Assembly: GCA_913055735.1 (NCBI GenBank) | Contig: CAJXKD010000001.1 | Coordinates: forward strand, 62,001-126,000 | Direction of reading: 5' to 3' | Length of the DNA: 64,000 bases | Origin: an uncultured Rhodospirillales bacterium | Lineage (GTDB): Bacteria > Pseudomonadota > Alphaproteobacteria > Rhodospirillales > UBA2165 | Shown: positions 7,710 to 16,551 of the stretch, one piece after another | Layout of the letters: each line of letters starts with the position of its first letter | How positions within the stretch are numbered: the first letter of the stretch is position 1 | Position numbers and translations under genes: made by a program | The notes under the pieces: model-generated | The model's input: only the letters and a program-made list of their open reading frames with translations | Told to the model about the DNA's origin: nothing | Databases searched by the model: none

Positions 7710-9842
7710 ATGACCGCAAGTCCGCCCCGGGCGGCAACGCCGCTGGCCGCATTGCCGGTGGCAGTCCTCGATACGGAAACGACGGGCCTCGATCCGGAAC
7801 GGGATCGTATTGTCGCGCTGGCGGCGCGCCGGTTGACCGGCGCGACGTTCGCCGAAACACCGCCTTTGGATTTGCGGATCAATCCGCAAGTGCCGATCCC
7901 GGCGGCATCCACCGCCATTCACGGACTGGGCGATGCCGACGTAGCGGACCAACCCGATTTCGCCGCTATCGCCCCCGAGATTGCGACCTTTGTCTCTGGC
8001 CAAGTGGTGGTCGGCCATCACATCGGCTTCGACCTCACCATGCTCGCCAAGGAAAGCGAACGGGTAAACTGGCCGTGGCAACGCCCGCCGTCTCTCGATA
8101 CCGGTTTGCTCGCCACCGCCCTCAACCCAGATCTGCCCGATAACTCACTCGAAACCATCGCCACTTGGCTCGGGGTCGACCTCGGCCCCCGCCATACGGC
8201 ACTCGGGGACGTCGACACGACCGCCGCCATTTATGCCGCGTTGGTCCCCCTATTGTCCGAAAACGGCGTGCGCACCCTTGCCGAGGCGCAGCGTTTCGTT
8301 CAGCGCCGCGCCAGCCAACTGCGCGGCCAGGAACTCGCCGGCTGGCATGACGATAGCGATGGTGCCGGCGATCTCGCCGGTTCGTCCCTGCCCCGGATCG
8401 ATAGCTATCCGTACCGGCACAGCCTCGCCGACGTCATGTCGTCGCCGCCTGTTTTCACGGAGGCGGCCAATCGGATCAGTACCACCGCCGCCCTGATGCG
8501 CGCCAAGGGGATCAGCGCCGTTCTGGTGAACGACAGCAGCAACCACAACATCACAGGCATCATCACCGAGCGGGACCTCGTTTCCGCGCTGGCCGAACAC
8601 GGCGCGGCGGCCGCCGACATGCCGATTTCCAAGTTCATGGCGGCACCAGTCGAATCCCTGCCGGAAACCGCGCCGGTCTATCGCGCGCTCGGCCGGTTGC
8701 AACGTCTGGGCATCCGGCATCTTGCGGTTACCGGCGACCGGGACGGTACCGTCGGGCAAATTGTCGGCATCGTGTCGGCCCGTGACCTGTTGCGTCAGCG
8801 GGCAACGGACGCTCTTGCTCTAGGCGACGAGATCGCCAGTGCAACCTCCGAAACGCTCGGCCATGTCATGGCCCAGTTACCGGATGTCGCGCGCGGCCTG
8901 TCGGCCGAAGGCGTGTCGGCGCGCCAAATCGCCTCGGTCATCAGTTCGGAAATCCGCGCGCTGACACGGCGCGCCGCCAGCCTCGCCATTGCCGAGATGG
9001 CCGAGGCCGGAAAGGGCCCGCCGCCGGCGCGCTGGTGTCTGCTGGTTCTTGGATCGGGCGGCCGGGGCGAAAGCCTTCTGGCGCTCGATCAGGACAACGC
9101 CCTAATTCACGAAGGAACCGACGAAACTGCCGAGACATGGTTCGCCGAATTCGGCGCGCGCATCGCGGACATGCTCGATGCCGCCGGGGTTCCCTATTGC
9201 AAGGGCGGCGTGATGGCCAAGAACGCGGAATGGCGGCGAACGCCGCAAGGCTGGCGCGATGCCGTCGGCCATTGGCTGTCACGCGCCAAACCCGACGACA
9301 TCCTCAACACCGATATTTTTTTCGACTACAAACCGGTCGCCGGCACACGTGAATTGGCCGACAGTCTCTACGCGACGGCTTTGCGCGCCGCCGGCGGGTC
9401 ACCGCCTTTCCTCAACTTGCTGACGGCCATGGTTTCGGGGATGCAGGCGCCCATCGGTTTCCTCGGCGGCATCCGAACGGACGGCGGTCGGGTCGATCTC
9501 AAGGCAGGGGGTCTTTTACCCCTGGTTTCCATCGCCCGTGTAGCGGCCCTGCGTTTCGGAATCGAGGCCCGTTCCACCCCTGACCGACTGGCGACGGCGG
9601 CCGAGCTCGGCGCTTTGCCCACAGGGGACACGGCGTTGCTGATCGAATTGCATGAGTTCATCTTGCGGCTGGTCCTCGACCAACAGATTGCCGACATCGG
9701 CGCCGGCATCCCACCTTCCACCAAGGTCGATCCGTCGCGTCTGTCACGGACCGAACGCAAAAGATTACGCGACTCGTTGAAGCAGCTCGACACCATCCTC
9801 GCCATGGCCAAATCGACGCTTTCACAGGGCAAAATGAAATAA
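7710..9842 (+). CDS. DEDDh exonuclease-CBS pair-DUF294 nucleotidyltransferase fusion
   Basis: The protein has 710 residues and three parts. Residues 17-180 are a DnaQ-like 3'-5' exonuclease with a complete DEDDh set: Asp21, Glu23, Asp108, His162 and Asp167. Residues of about 240-375 are two CBS motifs (PVFTEAANRIS..., ...KFMAAPVESLPETAPVYRALG), which usually sense adenine nucleotides. From about 440 there is a GlnD-like DUF294 nucleotidyltransferase with GSGGRGE followed by DQD, then the DUF294 C-terminal helical domain. A TTG at 7698 is possible, but the ATG at 7710 has a well-placed GGGAG. It may be regulatory RNA or protein nucleotidylation linked to exonuclease activity; substrate unknown. 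Confidence 0.82.
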   Translation: MTASPPRAATPLAALPVAVLDTETTGLDPERDRIVALAARRLTGATFAETPPLDLRINPQVPIPAASTAIHGLGDADVADQPDFAAIAPEIATFVSGQVVVGHHIGFDLTMLAKESERVNWPWQRPPSLDTGLLATALNPDLPDNSLETIATWLGVDLGPRHTALGDVDTTAAIYAALVPLLSENGVRTLAEAQRFVQRRASQLRGQELAGWHDDSDGAGDLAGSSLPRIDSYPYRHSLADVMSSPPVFTEAANRISTTAALMRAKGISAVLVNDSSNHNITGIITERDLVSALAEHGAAAADMPISKFMAAPVESLPETAPVYRALGRLQRLGIRHLAVTGDRDGTVGQIVGIVSARDLLRQRATDALALGDEIASATSETLGHVMAQLPDVARGLSAEGVSARQIASVISSEIRALTRRAASLAIAEMAEAGKGPPPARWCLLVLGSGGRGESLLALDQDNALIHEGTDETAETWFAEFGARIADMLDAAGVPYCKGGVMAKNAEWRRTPQGWRDAVGHWLSRAKPDDILNTDIFFDYKPVAGTRELADSLYATALRAAGGSPPFLNLLTAMVSGMQAPIGFLGGIRTDGGRVDLKAGGLLPLVSIARVAALRFGIEARSTPDRLATAAELGALPTGDTALLIELHEFILRLVLDQQIADIGAGIPPSTKVDPSRLSRTERKRLRDSLKQLDTILAMAKSTLSQGKMK

Positions 9843-9911
9843 CCCAACCGTGCTGGTATCCACCGAATCCAACGGCTAAAGTCTCCTCCAACCGAGATTG
9901 GGGAGGAAAAC

Positions 9912-11000
9912 TTGGAAATAGCCGTCCTTGGCGGGGGCCACGGTGCCTTTGCCGCCGCTGTCCATCTGACCGAACAGGGCCATAAGGTCCGTTTCTGGCG
10001 CCGAAATGCCGCCACCTTCGGACCCGTCCTCGAAACGCGGTCCATTAAAGTCACCGATTGGCAGGGAACCCGCGATGTCGCCATCGATACCGCAACCACC
10101 GACCTAGCTGCCGCCGTCGCCGGTGCCGCACTGATCGTCATCCCCCTGCCCTGTACCACCCATGCCGACCTTTCCAAGCAATTGGCCCCGCATCTTGAGG
10201 ACGGGCAGGTTGTCTATCTTCCACCTGGGACCTTCGGCAGCTATCTGTTTGCCAAGGAACTGCACGCCGTGCGCCCCGGCGCGAAAGTCGCCTTCGCCGA
10301 AACCGGCACGCTGCCCTACCTCGCGCGCAAGCAGGCCGCCGATCATGTACGCGTCAGCGTCTATGCGACACGCCTGCCGACCGGCGTGTTGCCATCCGCC
10401 GATACCGACCGGGCGCTGGACATCATCGGTGCCGCCTATCCCGCGGTCGAGCGGCTCGATGACGCCCTGAACGCCGCCCTGATGAACGCCGGTCCCATCA
10501 TCCACCCGCCGCTCATTCTGATGAACGCCGGGCCGCTGGAACATTTCGACGCCTGGGATATTCACAACGAAGGTACCCAGCCGTCGATCCGCCGGGTCAC
10601 CGATGCGCTCGACGCCGAGCGAATTCAACTCCGCGAGGCCCTCGGCTATGGCGCGCCGCATTTTCCGCTTGCCGATCACTATGACGATTCCCGCGACGAA
10701 TGGATGTACGGCAACGCTTCGCACGAACGCCTGACCGATAGCGGTGATTGGCGGGAGAAGATCGACCTCCATACCCACCGCTACATGGTCGAGGACACGG
10801 CCCTCGGCCTGTCGTTCCTCGCGTCGTTGGGCCGCTGGGCCGATGTGAAGATGCCGATCGTCGAGGGCTTTCTCGCCATCGCCGCCGCCATCACGGGGCA
10901 AGACCTCTATGGCGCGGGACGGACCCTGGAAAATATGGGGCTCGCCGGGCTCGACCGCGCGCAAATGACGGCACTGTTGAAGAACGGTCTTACATCATGA
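9912..11000 (+). CDS. NAD(P)-dependent opine/octopine dehydrogenase family protein
   Basis: The protein has 362 residues. The Rossmann motif is at the N-terminus (VLGGGHGAFAAA), and the second domain carries NAGPIIHPPLILMNAGPLEH, the hallmark of the NAD/NADP octopine/nopaline dehydrogenase domain with its catalytic His. The start is TTG, supported by GGGAGG nine bases upstream. It is first in a three-gene plus-strand group with a 3-hydroxyacyl-CoA dehydrogenase-like protein (four-base overlap) and an SMP-30-type lactonase. The physiological substrate, an N-(carboxyalkyl)amino acid or a related 2-keto acid, is not determined. Confidence 0.85.
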   Translation: MEIAVLGGGHGAFAAAVHLTEQGHKVRFWRRNAATFGPVLETRSIKVTDWQGTRDVAIDTATTDLAAAVAGAALIVIPLPCTTHADLSKQLAPHLEDGQVVYLPPGTFGSYLFAKELHAVRPGAKVAFAETGTLPYLARKQAADHVRVSVYATRLPTGVLPSADTDRALDIIGAAYPAVERLDDALNAALMNAGPIIHPPLILMNAGPLEHFDAWDIHNEGTQPSIRRVTDALDAERIQLREALGYGAPHFPLADHYDDSRDEWMYGNASHERLTDSGDWREKIDLHTHRYMVEDTALGLSFLASLGRWADVKMPIVEGFLAIAAAITGQDLYGAGRTLENMGLAGLDRAQMTALLKNGLTS

Positions 11001-11983
11001 CGGCGATCGTCGCCCTCGGCGCTGGCCGCATGGGCCGGGGCATTGCCCAGGTGTTCGCCACCGCGGGACACGACGTGACGATCCTCGATTTCAAGGACCG
11101 GCCCGCCGACGACGCCGAGGAGCTTCTCGACACGGCGAAAGCCGAGGTTGCCGAAAACCTCGCTTTCCTCCAAAGCCTAGACGTGATCGACGTCGATGAC
11201 ATCGACATAATTTTGGCGCGCGTTCATCTTGCGGCCAATGATGCCGCCCCCGACCTGTTGGCAAAGGCCGAATTCATCTTCGAAGGCGTACCCGAAACGC
11301 TGGAGGCTAAAAAAGACGCCATCGCACGTGCGAGCGAACTGGCCGGCGACGACACGATCATCGCCTCGACCAGTTCGACCATGCTCCCGGAAGAGCTTGC
11401 CGGATTTTCGGTGCGGCCCAATCACTTCCTCAATGCGCATTTTCTCAATCCCGCCTATCTCATCCCGCTGGTCGAAGTAAGCCCCGGCGATGCGGCCGAC
11501 GTTGCGGTGCAGGACCGGCTGATGGCGCTGCTCGAAGAGATCGGCAAGACGCCCGTGATCTGCCGCCATTCGCCCGGTTATATCGTCGCGCGCCTGCAAT
11601 GCATCGCCATGAACGAGGCCGTGCGCATGGTCGAGGAAGGCATTGCCACGGCGGAGGATATCGACCGCGCCGTGCGTACCGGTTTCGGCATTCGCTACGC
11701 GACGATGGGACTGATCGAGTTCACCGACTGGGGCGGCGTCGACATCCTTTATTACGCGAGTAATTATTTGTCGCGCACCGTCGGCGACCGCTTCGCGGCA
11801 CCGGAGATTCTCGGCAAGCTCATGGAACGCGGCGATCTCGGTCTCAAGACCGGCAAGGGGATTTACGATTTTGCGGATACCGATACGGATGCCTACCGCC
11901 GCGAGAAACTTTCCACCTTCGTCGATTTGCTCCGTCACTTGGATTTGATGCCGGTCGACGCCAGCGGCAAACGAATTTCTTAA
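10997..11983 (+). CDS. 3-hydroxyacyl-CoA dehydrogenase family protein
   Basis: The protein has 328 residues. The N-terminal NAD site LGAGRMGRGIAQVFATAGHDV (about 7-27) is followed by VPETLEAKKD, STSSTMLPEEL and HFLNPAYLIPLVEV, with the catalytic His in the last block. The C-terminal dimer domain has GYIVARLQ and LMERGDLGLKTGKGIYDF. The length fits 3-hydroxybutyryl-CoA dehydrogenase and its hydroxyacid-dehydrogenase relatives. It is translationally coupled to the preceding opine dehydrogenase-like gene. In this context it may act on a free 3-hydroxy acid in place of an acyl-CoA (inference). Confidence 0.86.
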   Translation: MTAIVALGAGRMGRGIAQVFATAGHDVTILDFKDRPADDAEELLDTAKAEVAENLAFLQSLDVIDVDDIDIILARVHLAANDAAPDLLAKAEFIFEGVPETLEAKKDAIARASELAGDDTIIASTSSTMLPEELAGFSVRPNHFLNAHFLNPAYLIPLVEVSPGDAADVAVQDRLMALLEEIGKTPVICRHSPGYIVARLQCIAMNEAVRMVEEGIATAEDIDRAVRTGFGIRYATMGLIEFTDWGGVDILYYASNYLSRTVGDRFAAPEILGKLMERGDLGLKTGKGIYDFADTDTDAYRREKLSTFVDLLRHLDLMPVDASGKRIS

Positions 11984-12003
11984 GACAGCCGGGAGGAACG
12001 GTC

Positions 12004-12879
12004 ATGGTCGATGTAGAATGCGCCTTGGAGATTCCCGCGCTGCTGGGTGAAAGCCCGGTCTGGAGCATGGAAGAGCAGGTTCTTTATTGGACCGACATTC
12101 CCGGCCAGACCTTCAACCGCTTCGATCCCGCAACCGGCAAAAACGAAGTGCGGGAAATGCCCGAAATGCTTGGCAGTTTTGCGCTGCGCGAGGGTGGCGG
12201 CTTCGTTGGCGGCATGCGATCCGGGTTCGCCTTCCTCGATTTCGACAGCGGCCAGGTGGATTTTTTCGATCGCGTGCTCGCCGACCAGCCGGATATCCGC
12301 CTCAATGACGGGCGCTGCGACCGGCGCGGCCGCTTCTTTTGCGGCGGTATGGACATGCCGCGCGAGCAACACAGGGGCGATCTTTACCGGCTCGACCCCG
12401 ACCGGCGCGTCACGGTGATCGACAGGGGCGTGCAGATCGCCAACGGCCTTGCCTGGAGCCCCGACGACAGCCTCATGTATTTCGCCGATTCGCGCGCCAA
12501 GGAAGGCCCCGTCGTCTGGGTCTACGATTACGATATCGAAACCGGCACGGCATCGAACAAACGAGACTTCATCCGTCCGGAAGCCGGCATTCCCGACGGC
12601 TGTGCCGTCGATGCCGACGGGTTCTATTGGAGTTGCCACCCGCGGACGTCATCTATCGTCCGCTATTCGCCGAGCGGCAAGGTGGACGGCGTTCTCGAAC
12701 TGCCGGTGCGCGACGCCACCATGTGCGCCTTCGGCGGGCCGGACCTCGACACGCTCTACATCACGACGGCCCGTCAAATGATGACCGATGAGGAACTGGC
12801 GGCACAGCCTCTGGCCGGTTCCCTCCTCGTCTGCAAGCCCGGGGTCAAAGGCCTGCCGGAACCGAAGTTCGCGGGATAA
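12004..12879 (+). CDS. SMP-30/gluconolactonase family lactonase
   Basis: The protein has 291 residues and forms a six-bladed beta-propeller typical of SMP-30/regucalcin lactonases, which hydrolyse sugar-acid lactones. The metal-binding residues can be placed: Glu in LLGESPVW, Asn in IRLNDGRCD, Asn in QIANGLAWSPD and Asp in IPDGCAVD. GGAGG lies a few bases before the ATG. It lies 20 bases after the dehydrogenase stop in the same orientation, which suggests a catabolic route for a sugar acid or hydroxy acid. Its stop directly abuts the stop of the convergent restriction enzyme gene. Confidence 0.88.
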   Translation: MVDVECALEIPALLGESPVWSMEEQVLYWTDIPGQTFNRFDPATGKNEVREMPEMLGSFALREGGGFVGGMRSGFAFLDFDSGQVDFFDRVLADQPDIRLNDGRCDRRGRFFCGGMDMPREQHRGDLYRLDPDRRVTVIDRGVQIANGLAWSPDDSLMYFADSRAKEGPVVWVYDYDIETGTASNKRDFIRPEAGIPDGCAVDADGFYWSCHPRTSSIVRYSPSGKVDGVLELPVRDATMCAFGGPDLDTLYITTARQMMTDEELAAQPLAGSLLVCKPGVKGLPEPKFAG

Positions 12880-15800
12880 CTAGCTAACGATTAGGTATCC
12901 GTCGTCGACACGCTCTGCCTGCCCCAGCAGCGCCAAGGTCGTCAGCACTTCTTCGACTTTCTTTTCGACTCGCTTGCCCTGAGCGAAGCGGCGCGCGAGC
13001 GCCGCAGCCGAAATTGCTATCTCCTCGGCTTCCAACATGGCGCGGACTGCCGCGACTTGTTCCGGTAGCTTGGTCGGAAGCTTGGGCTTTTTGCCGCCCT
13101 CCTCAGCAACGAATAGCTCGGCCTCAATTTGATGGCCTTTTTTGGCTGCGACTTCCTTGGGAGCTTGGAATTCGGGACGTAGCCACCGCACCTTACCGTC
13201 ACGCTCTTCCGCCGCACGCTCGTGATTAAGCGCCACCAGCCGTTCGAGAATTTCCGCCTCCGGTAAATCGGCCGGCCAGCCATAGGCGTCGGCGACGGCG
13301 GCGTCGAGGTCGTCGTGAATTTGCCGCAAAACGCCGATGAGCCCAGCATCGTAAACGTCTTTCTCGGAATCGGTCAGTTCTTCGCCGGCACGGACTTTCT
13401 CCAGCACGTTGTACATGCCGGTCATGGTGAGTTGCTTGTGCTTGGCCATGACGTCCTTGCGGTGCATGTCCAACCGCTCGCCCAAATCGCGAATGCGTGC
13501 CTTTTGCGCTTCGCTCGTTTCGGGAAAGGGAAAGGGATCGAAACAAAGAGATTTCACGTAAACAGCATCTCGATCATATACGCCCAATTTTCCCGCATTA
13601 CCCAAATACCACGCTCGATGCGTTCGCGACGACAAGACCGCTAAATCGAAGGCATCTGAACTAGCGATTACAATTAACTTGTTGTCGGCTAAGATTTTCG
13701 CATCTAGAAATTGAAAAAACCGGTGCTTGGCGGTTTCGACCGTGGCGATATTTCTGGGCAGGTCCTTCAACGCTGGTCTTAAGTCCTTTCTCGGTTCGCC
13801 GAAAATCCACCATGTCTCTCTGTAGCTTTTCCGATTGTTACTATCCCTCTCAGGCTTAACGCGATCCGCCACCCATTGATAAACTGCAGGAAACTGCTTC
13901 TGGACTTCTTCAGCCCTCAACCCGAATAGATCGATCACCATCACACCGCGGGGATGACCGGTGAGATCATGACCGTTGCGGTAAGGACGGATGATCTTCT
14001 CCAACCCATCGATCTTGCCTAACCCAAGACTCGCAGCCTGTTGAGGGGTGACGATAAATCCCGAGCCGTGAAGCTTTACCCCGGGAGAGCAAAGTTTCTC
14101 ATTCGCCAAAAGAGATTGCGCCGACGTGACGTCAGCCCCGACGCTCAAGTCTGCGTGAATCTTTCCTTCCCGCGCCCGCAACTCGACCTGCGGTGCGTCC
14201 GTGTTGAGGCCACTTTCACGGATAACAGCGTTGAGCAAACCTTCCCGGTTGCCAGCCTCGCTAACGGTCATTGCGATCCGCACGGCGGCCTTGTCGGATG
14301 ATTTCAGCCACGGGTGATCGGGGATCGCCATCACCAGGGACAGTTGCTTTTTCGCCTTCAAGTGCGGTTCGATCACACGCCGCGAAAATTTCTGGGTGAT
14401 CGAGTTCGTGGTAATGAGACCGAACCGCCGCACCTTCCCGGATCGAACGAGCTCGGCCGCCTTGTCCCAGAAATGCATCACGAAATCCGCGCCGCCGGGT
14501 ATCTTCGGCCGGGCTTTCCAGCACGCTTCGGCGTAGCCATCACCCAGTTCCTGGCGCATATCCTTCCCGCCGATAAAGGGAGGATTGCCGACGACGAAGT
14601 CGGCATTTGGCCAGTTCGCGGGCCTGGGATTGGAGTAGGTGTAGAGTGCCACTTGCGCCTTTTCGTCCGGCACTTCTTCGCCGGTGATGGGATGTAAAGT
14701 GTAGGTCACCCCATCCCATCGGGTCACGGGGCGGCCATCATCCCCGCGCAGGATTTCCTGTTTGTCGTAAGCGAGAACCGCGTCCTGTTCCTGAATATTT
14801 TGAAAATTCTTGAGCACGGGTTCGGCCGGCATGGTCCTGCCGAAGGTTCGGAAATGCCATTGCAGATAGCCGATCCACAGAACGAGCTCCGCGATCGCGA
14901 CCGCGCGCGGGTTGAGTTCCAAACCGAGGAATTGATGGGGATCGACGGTATGACCCGCGAGCTTCAGTGCATCCTGCTTTTCACCCAGATCGCTCAAGGT
15001 TTCGAGCACCTCACCTTCCAGGCGTTTCATCAATTCCATCGTGACATAAAGAAAATTTCCGGTCCCGCAGGCAGGGTCGAGAATACGCAGCTTGCAGAGA
15101 TCGTCGTGAAACGTCCGTACCAGATCACGCGCCTGCTCACTCTTCCCGGCCTCAGCCAATTGAGTAGCTGCAGCCTGCACATTACGCCAATCGTCCTGAA
15201 GCGGTTCGATAACGGTTGCCACCACCAACCTTTCTACATAGGCGCGCGGTGTGTAGTGCGCACCCAATTGATGACGCTCGGCCGGATCCAACGCGCGTTC
15301 GAGGAGTGCGCCGAATATAGCAGGCTCGACGTTGTGCCAATCCCGTTCGGCGGCAATCGTCAGCCAATTTAAATCGTCTTCCGTTATTTGAAGTGCGTCG
15401 GCATTTCTGAATAGACCGCCGTTGAAGCGGAGAACGTCGGCACGCAGCTCCGGCGAAAATCCGCCCTTGTCCATTTCGCTCCATAGCCTTTGGAGCGGAA
15501 TATGGATTTTATCGGCTTTTCCTCTGTATTCCTTGAGCAGGTTTGCAAAGCTGTCTTTGGGCAGCAGATTGACGTCTTCAGCAAACATAGTGAACAGGCA
15601 GCGCATCAAAAACATTGCTGTTTTCTCGGCAATGGCCCGCTTCTCCGCGATCAGCTTTTCATTTTCCTGCTTTTTCGGAAGCGCGCGGATCATCCGTGTT
15701 TCGAGCGATTTCGACAACCTTGCCAATAACTCGGCAATTTCACGGGTCACCTCGGCGGTACGTCGCGCAGGATTCAGGCTTTCCGGCTCCTCCCACACCT

Positions 15801-16386
15801 TGCGCAGGAGTTCACGGATTTCCGGCCTACGTAAATCTTCCAGGTAGATACGATAGGATTGCCGGTCAGGGAACTGCGCGTAATTTTTGCCCTGGAGTGA
15901 GAAATCCGCGAAAAGTTCGATCACGTGACCGACATCGACAACAACCAGAAACGGCGGCCAGCCTTCCTCCGGGGGCAAGCGTTTTGCGTATGTTTCCGCT
16001 TGCTCACGCGCATTGCGCATCAATGTGTCCCACTGAGCGCCACCACGTTTTCCCGATCCGGTCCGCTGTACCGGCATATCTAGATCGAGTTGACGGAGTT
16101 CTTTGTATTGTTCAAGGCGCTTCGTGCTCTGCTTTGCTTCAAGAACAAAGCAACCACGTTTGTAGAGATCGATGAAATTGGTGGTGGTCCGGCCGTTCGT
16201 GCGCGGTGCCGGAACCGTGCGTTCGAAAACATACTTGTTTTGGGATTCAATTTGGACTGCGGGTTCCGGTTGCGGCGCGCCTATCAGATCGCAGAGTTGG
16301 GTTAAGAACAGCTGATAGTTGGAGCGCTCCGCCCCGCCGCTTTTCCCCCAACGCTCGATATATTCTTCAATTTCTACTTCAGTCAC
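12880..16386 (-). CDS. MmeI-like type IIL restriction-modification enzyme (nuclease-methyltransferase-specificity in one chain)
   Basis: The protein has 1168 residues. The N-terminal nuclease pattern is Asp73-X9-Glu83-X-Lys85, nearly the same numbering as in MmeI. A helical linker follows at about 150-370. The gamma-class N6-adenine methyltransferase has motif X GAHYTP at 375-380, motif I LDPACGTG at 436-443 and motif IV NPPF at 601-604. A target-recognition region at about 700-960 has MmeI-type stretches (GSGFIVTPQQA, SLCFDPFPFP). The last 180 residues are charged and helical, ending in a winged-helix-like segment. The start is GTG. No separate partner genes flank it, as expected for a self-contained system. 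The stretch near 13560-13740 is clearly AT-richer. Confidence 0.86.
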   Translation of the reverse strand: MTEVEIEEYIERWGKSGGAERSNYQLFLTQLCDLIGAPQPEPAVQIESQNKYVFERTVPAPRTNGRTTTNFIDLYKRGCFVLEAKQSTKRLEQYKELRQLDLDMPVQRTGSGKRGGAQWDTLMRNAREQAETYAKRLPPEEGWPPFLVVVDVGHVIELFADFSLQGKNYAQFPDRQSYRIYLEDLRRPEIRELLRKVWEEPESLNPARRTAEVTREIAELLARLSKSLETRMIRALPKKQENEKLIAEKRAIAEKTAMFLMRCLFTMFAEDVNLLPKDSFANLLKEYRGKADKIHIPLQRLWSEMDKGGFSPELRADVLRFNGGLFRNADALQITEDDLNWLTIAAERDWHNVEPAIFGALLERALDPAERHQLGAHYTPRAYVERLVVATVIEPLQDDWRNVQAAATQLAEAGKSEQARDLVRTFHDDLCKLRILDPACGTGNFLYVTMELMKRLEGEVLETLSDLGEKQDALKLAGHTVDPHQFLGLELNPRAVAIAELVLWIGYLQWHFRTFGRTMPAEPVLKNFQNIQEQDAVLAYDKQEILRGDDGRPVTRWDGVTYTLHPITGEEVPDEKAQVALYTYSNPRPANWPNADFVVGNPPFIGGKDMRQELGDGYAEACWKARPKIPGGADFVMHFWDKAAELVRSGKVRRFGLITTNSITQKFSRRVIEPHLKAKKQLSLVMAIPDHPWLKSSDKAAVRIAMTVSEAGNREGLLNAVIRESGLNTDAPQVELRAREGKIHADLSVGADVTSAQSLLANEKLCSPGVKLHGSGFIVTPQQAASLGLGKIDGLEKIIRPYRNGHDLTGHPRGVMVIDLFGLRAEEVQKQFPAVYQWVADRVKPERDSNNRKSYRETWWIFGEPRKDLRPALKDLPRNIATVETAKHRFFQFLDAKILADNKLIVIASSDAFDLAVLSSRTHRAWYLGNAGKLGVYDRDAVYVKSLCFDPFPFPETSEAQKARIRDLGERLDMHRKDVMAKHKQLTMTGMYNVLEKVRAGEELTDSEKDVYDAGLIGVLRQIHDDLDAAVADAYGWPADLPEAEILERLVALNHERAAEERDGKVRWLRPEFQAPKEVAAKKGHQIEAELFVAEEGGKKPKLPTKLPEQVAAVRAMLEAEEIAISAAALARRFAQGKRVEKKVEEVLTTLALLGQAERVDDGYLIVS

Positions 16387-16473
16387 ACGTCAACCCAGCC
16401 ACCCCGATCATCTGAATTATAAAATAGCAAAACCAATCGTTGTTTTCTCATCCAAAATTCGCAGGGTAAATCC

Positions 16474-16507
16474 ACAAAAAAAGGCCGCGTCCAAAATGGA
16501 CGCGGCC
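16474..16507 (-). terminator. Rho-independent terminator of the dctP gene
   Basis: On the minus strand GGCCGCGTCCA pairs with TGGACGCGGCC (11-base arms at 16483-16493 and 16497-16507) around a 3-base loop, followed by a run of seven Ts. It is about 45 bases after the dctP stop and would also separate that transcript from the downstream restriction gene. Confidence 0.9.
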
Positions 16508-16551
16508 GGTATTTTACGTCTGACGGCAGGCCGGTATGGTCCGCCTAAGTC

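Noticed and set aside
6904-7860. 318-codon minus-strand frame across the bufferin operon end
   Set aside because: It spans three coupled plus-strand genes and shows shadow composition.
12880-16386. BREX PglX or other multi-gene defence island
   Set aside because: The nuclease residues and domain order fit a single-chain MmeI-like enzyme, and no BREX or other defence partner genes flank it.
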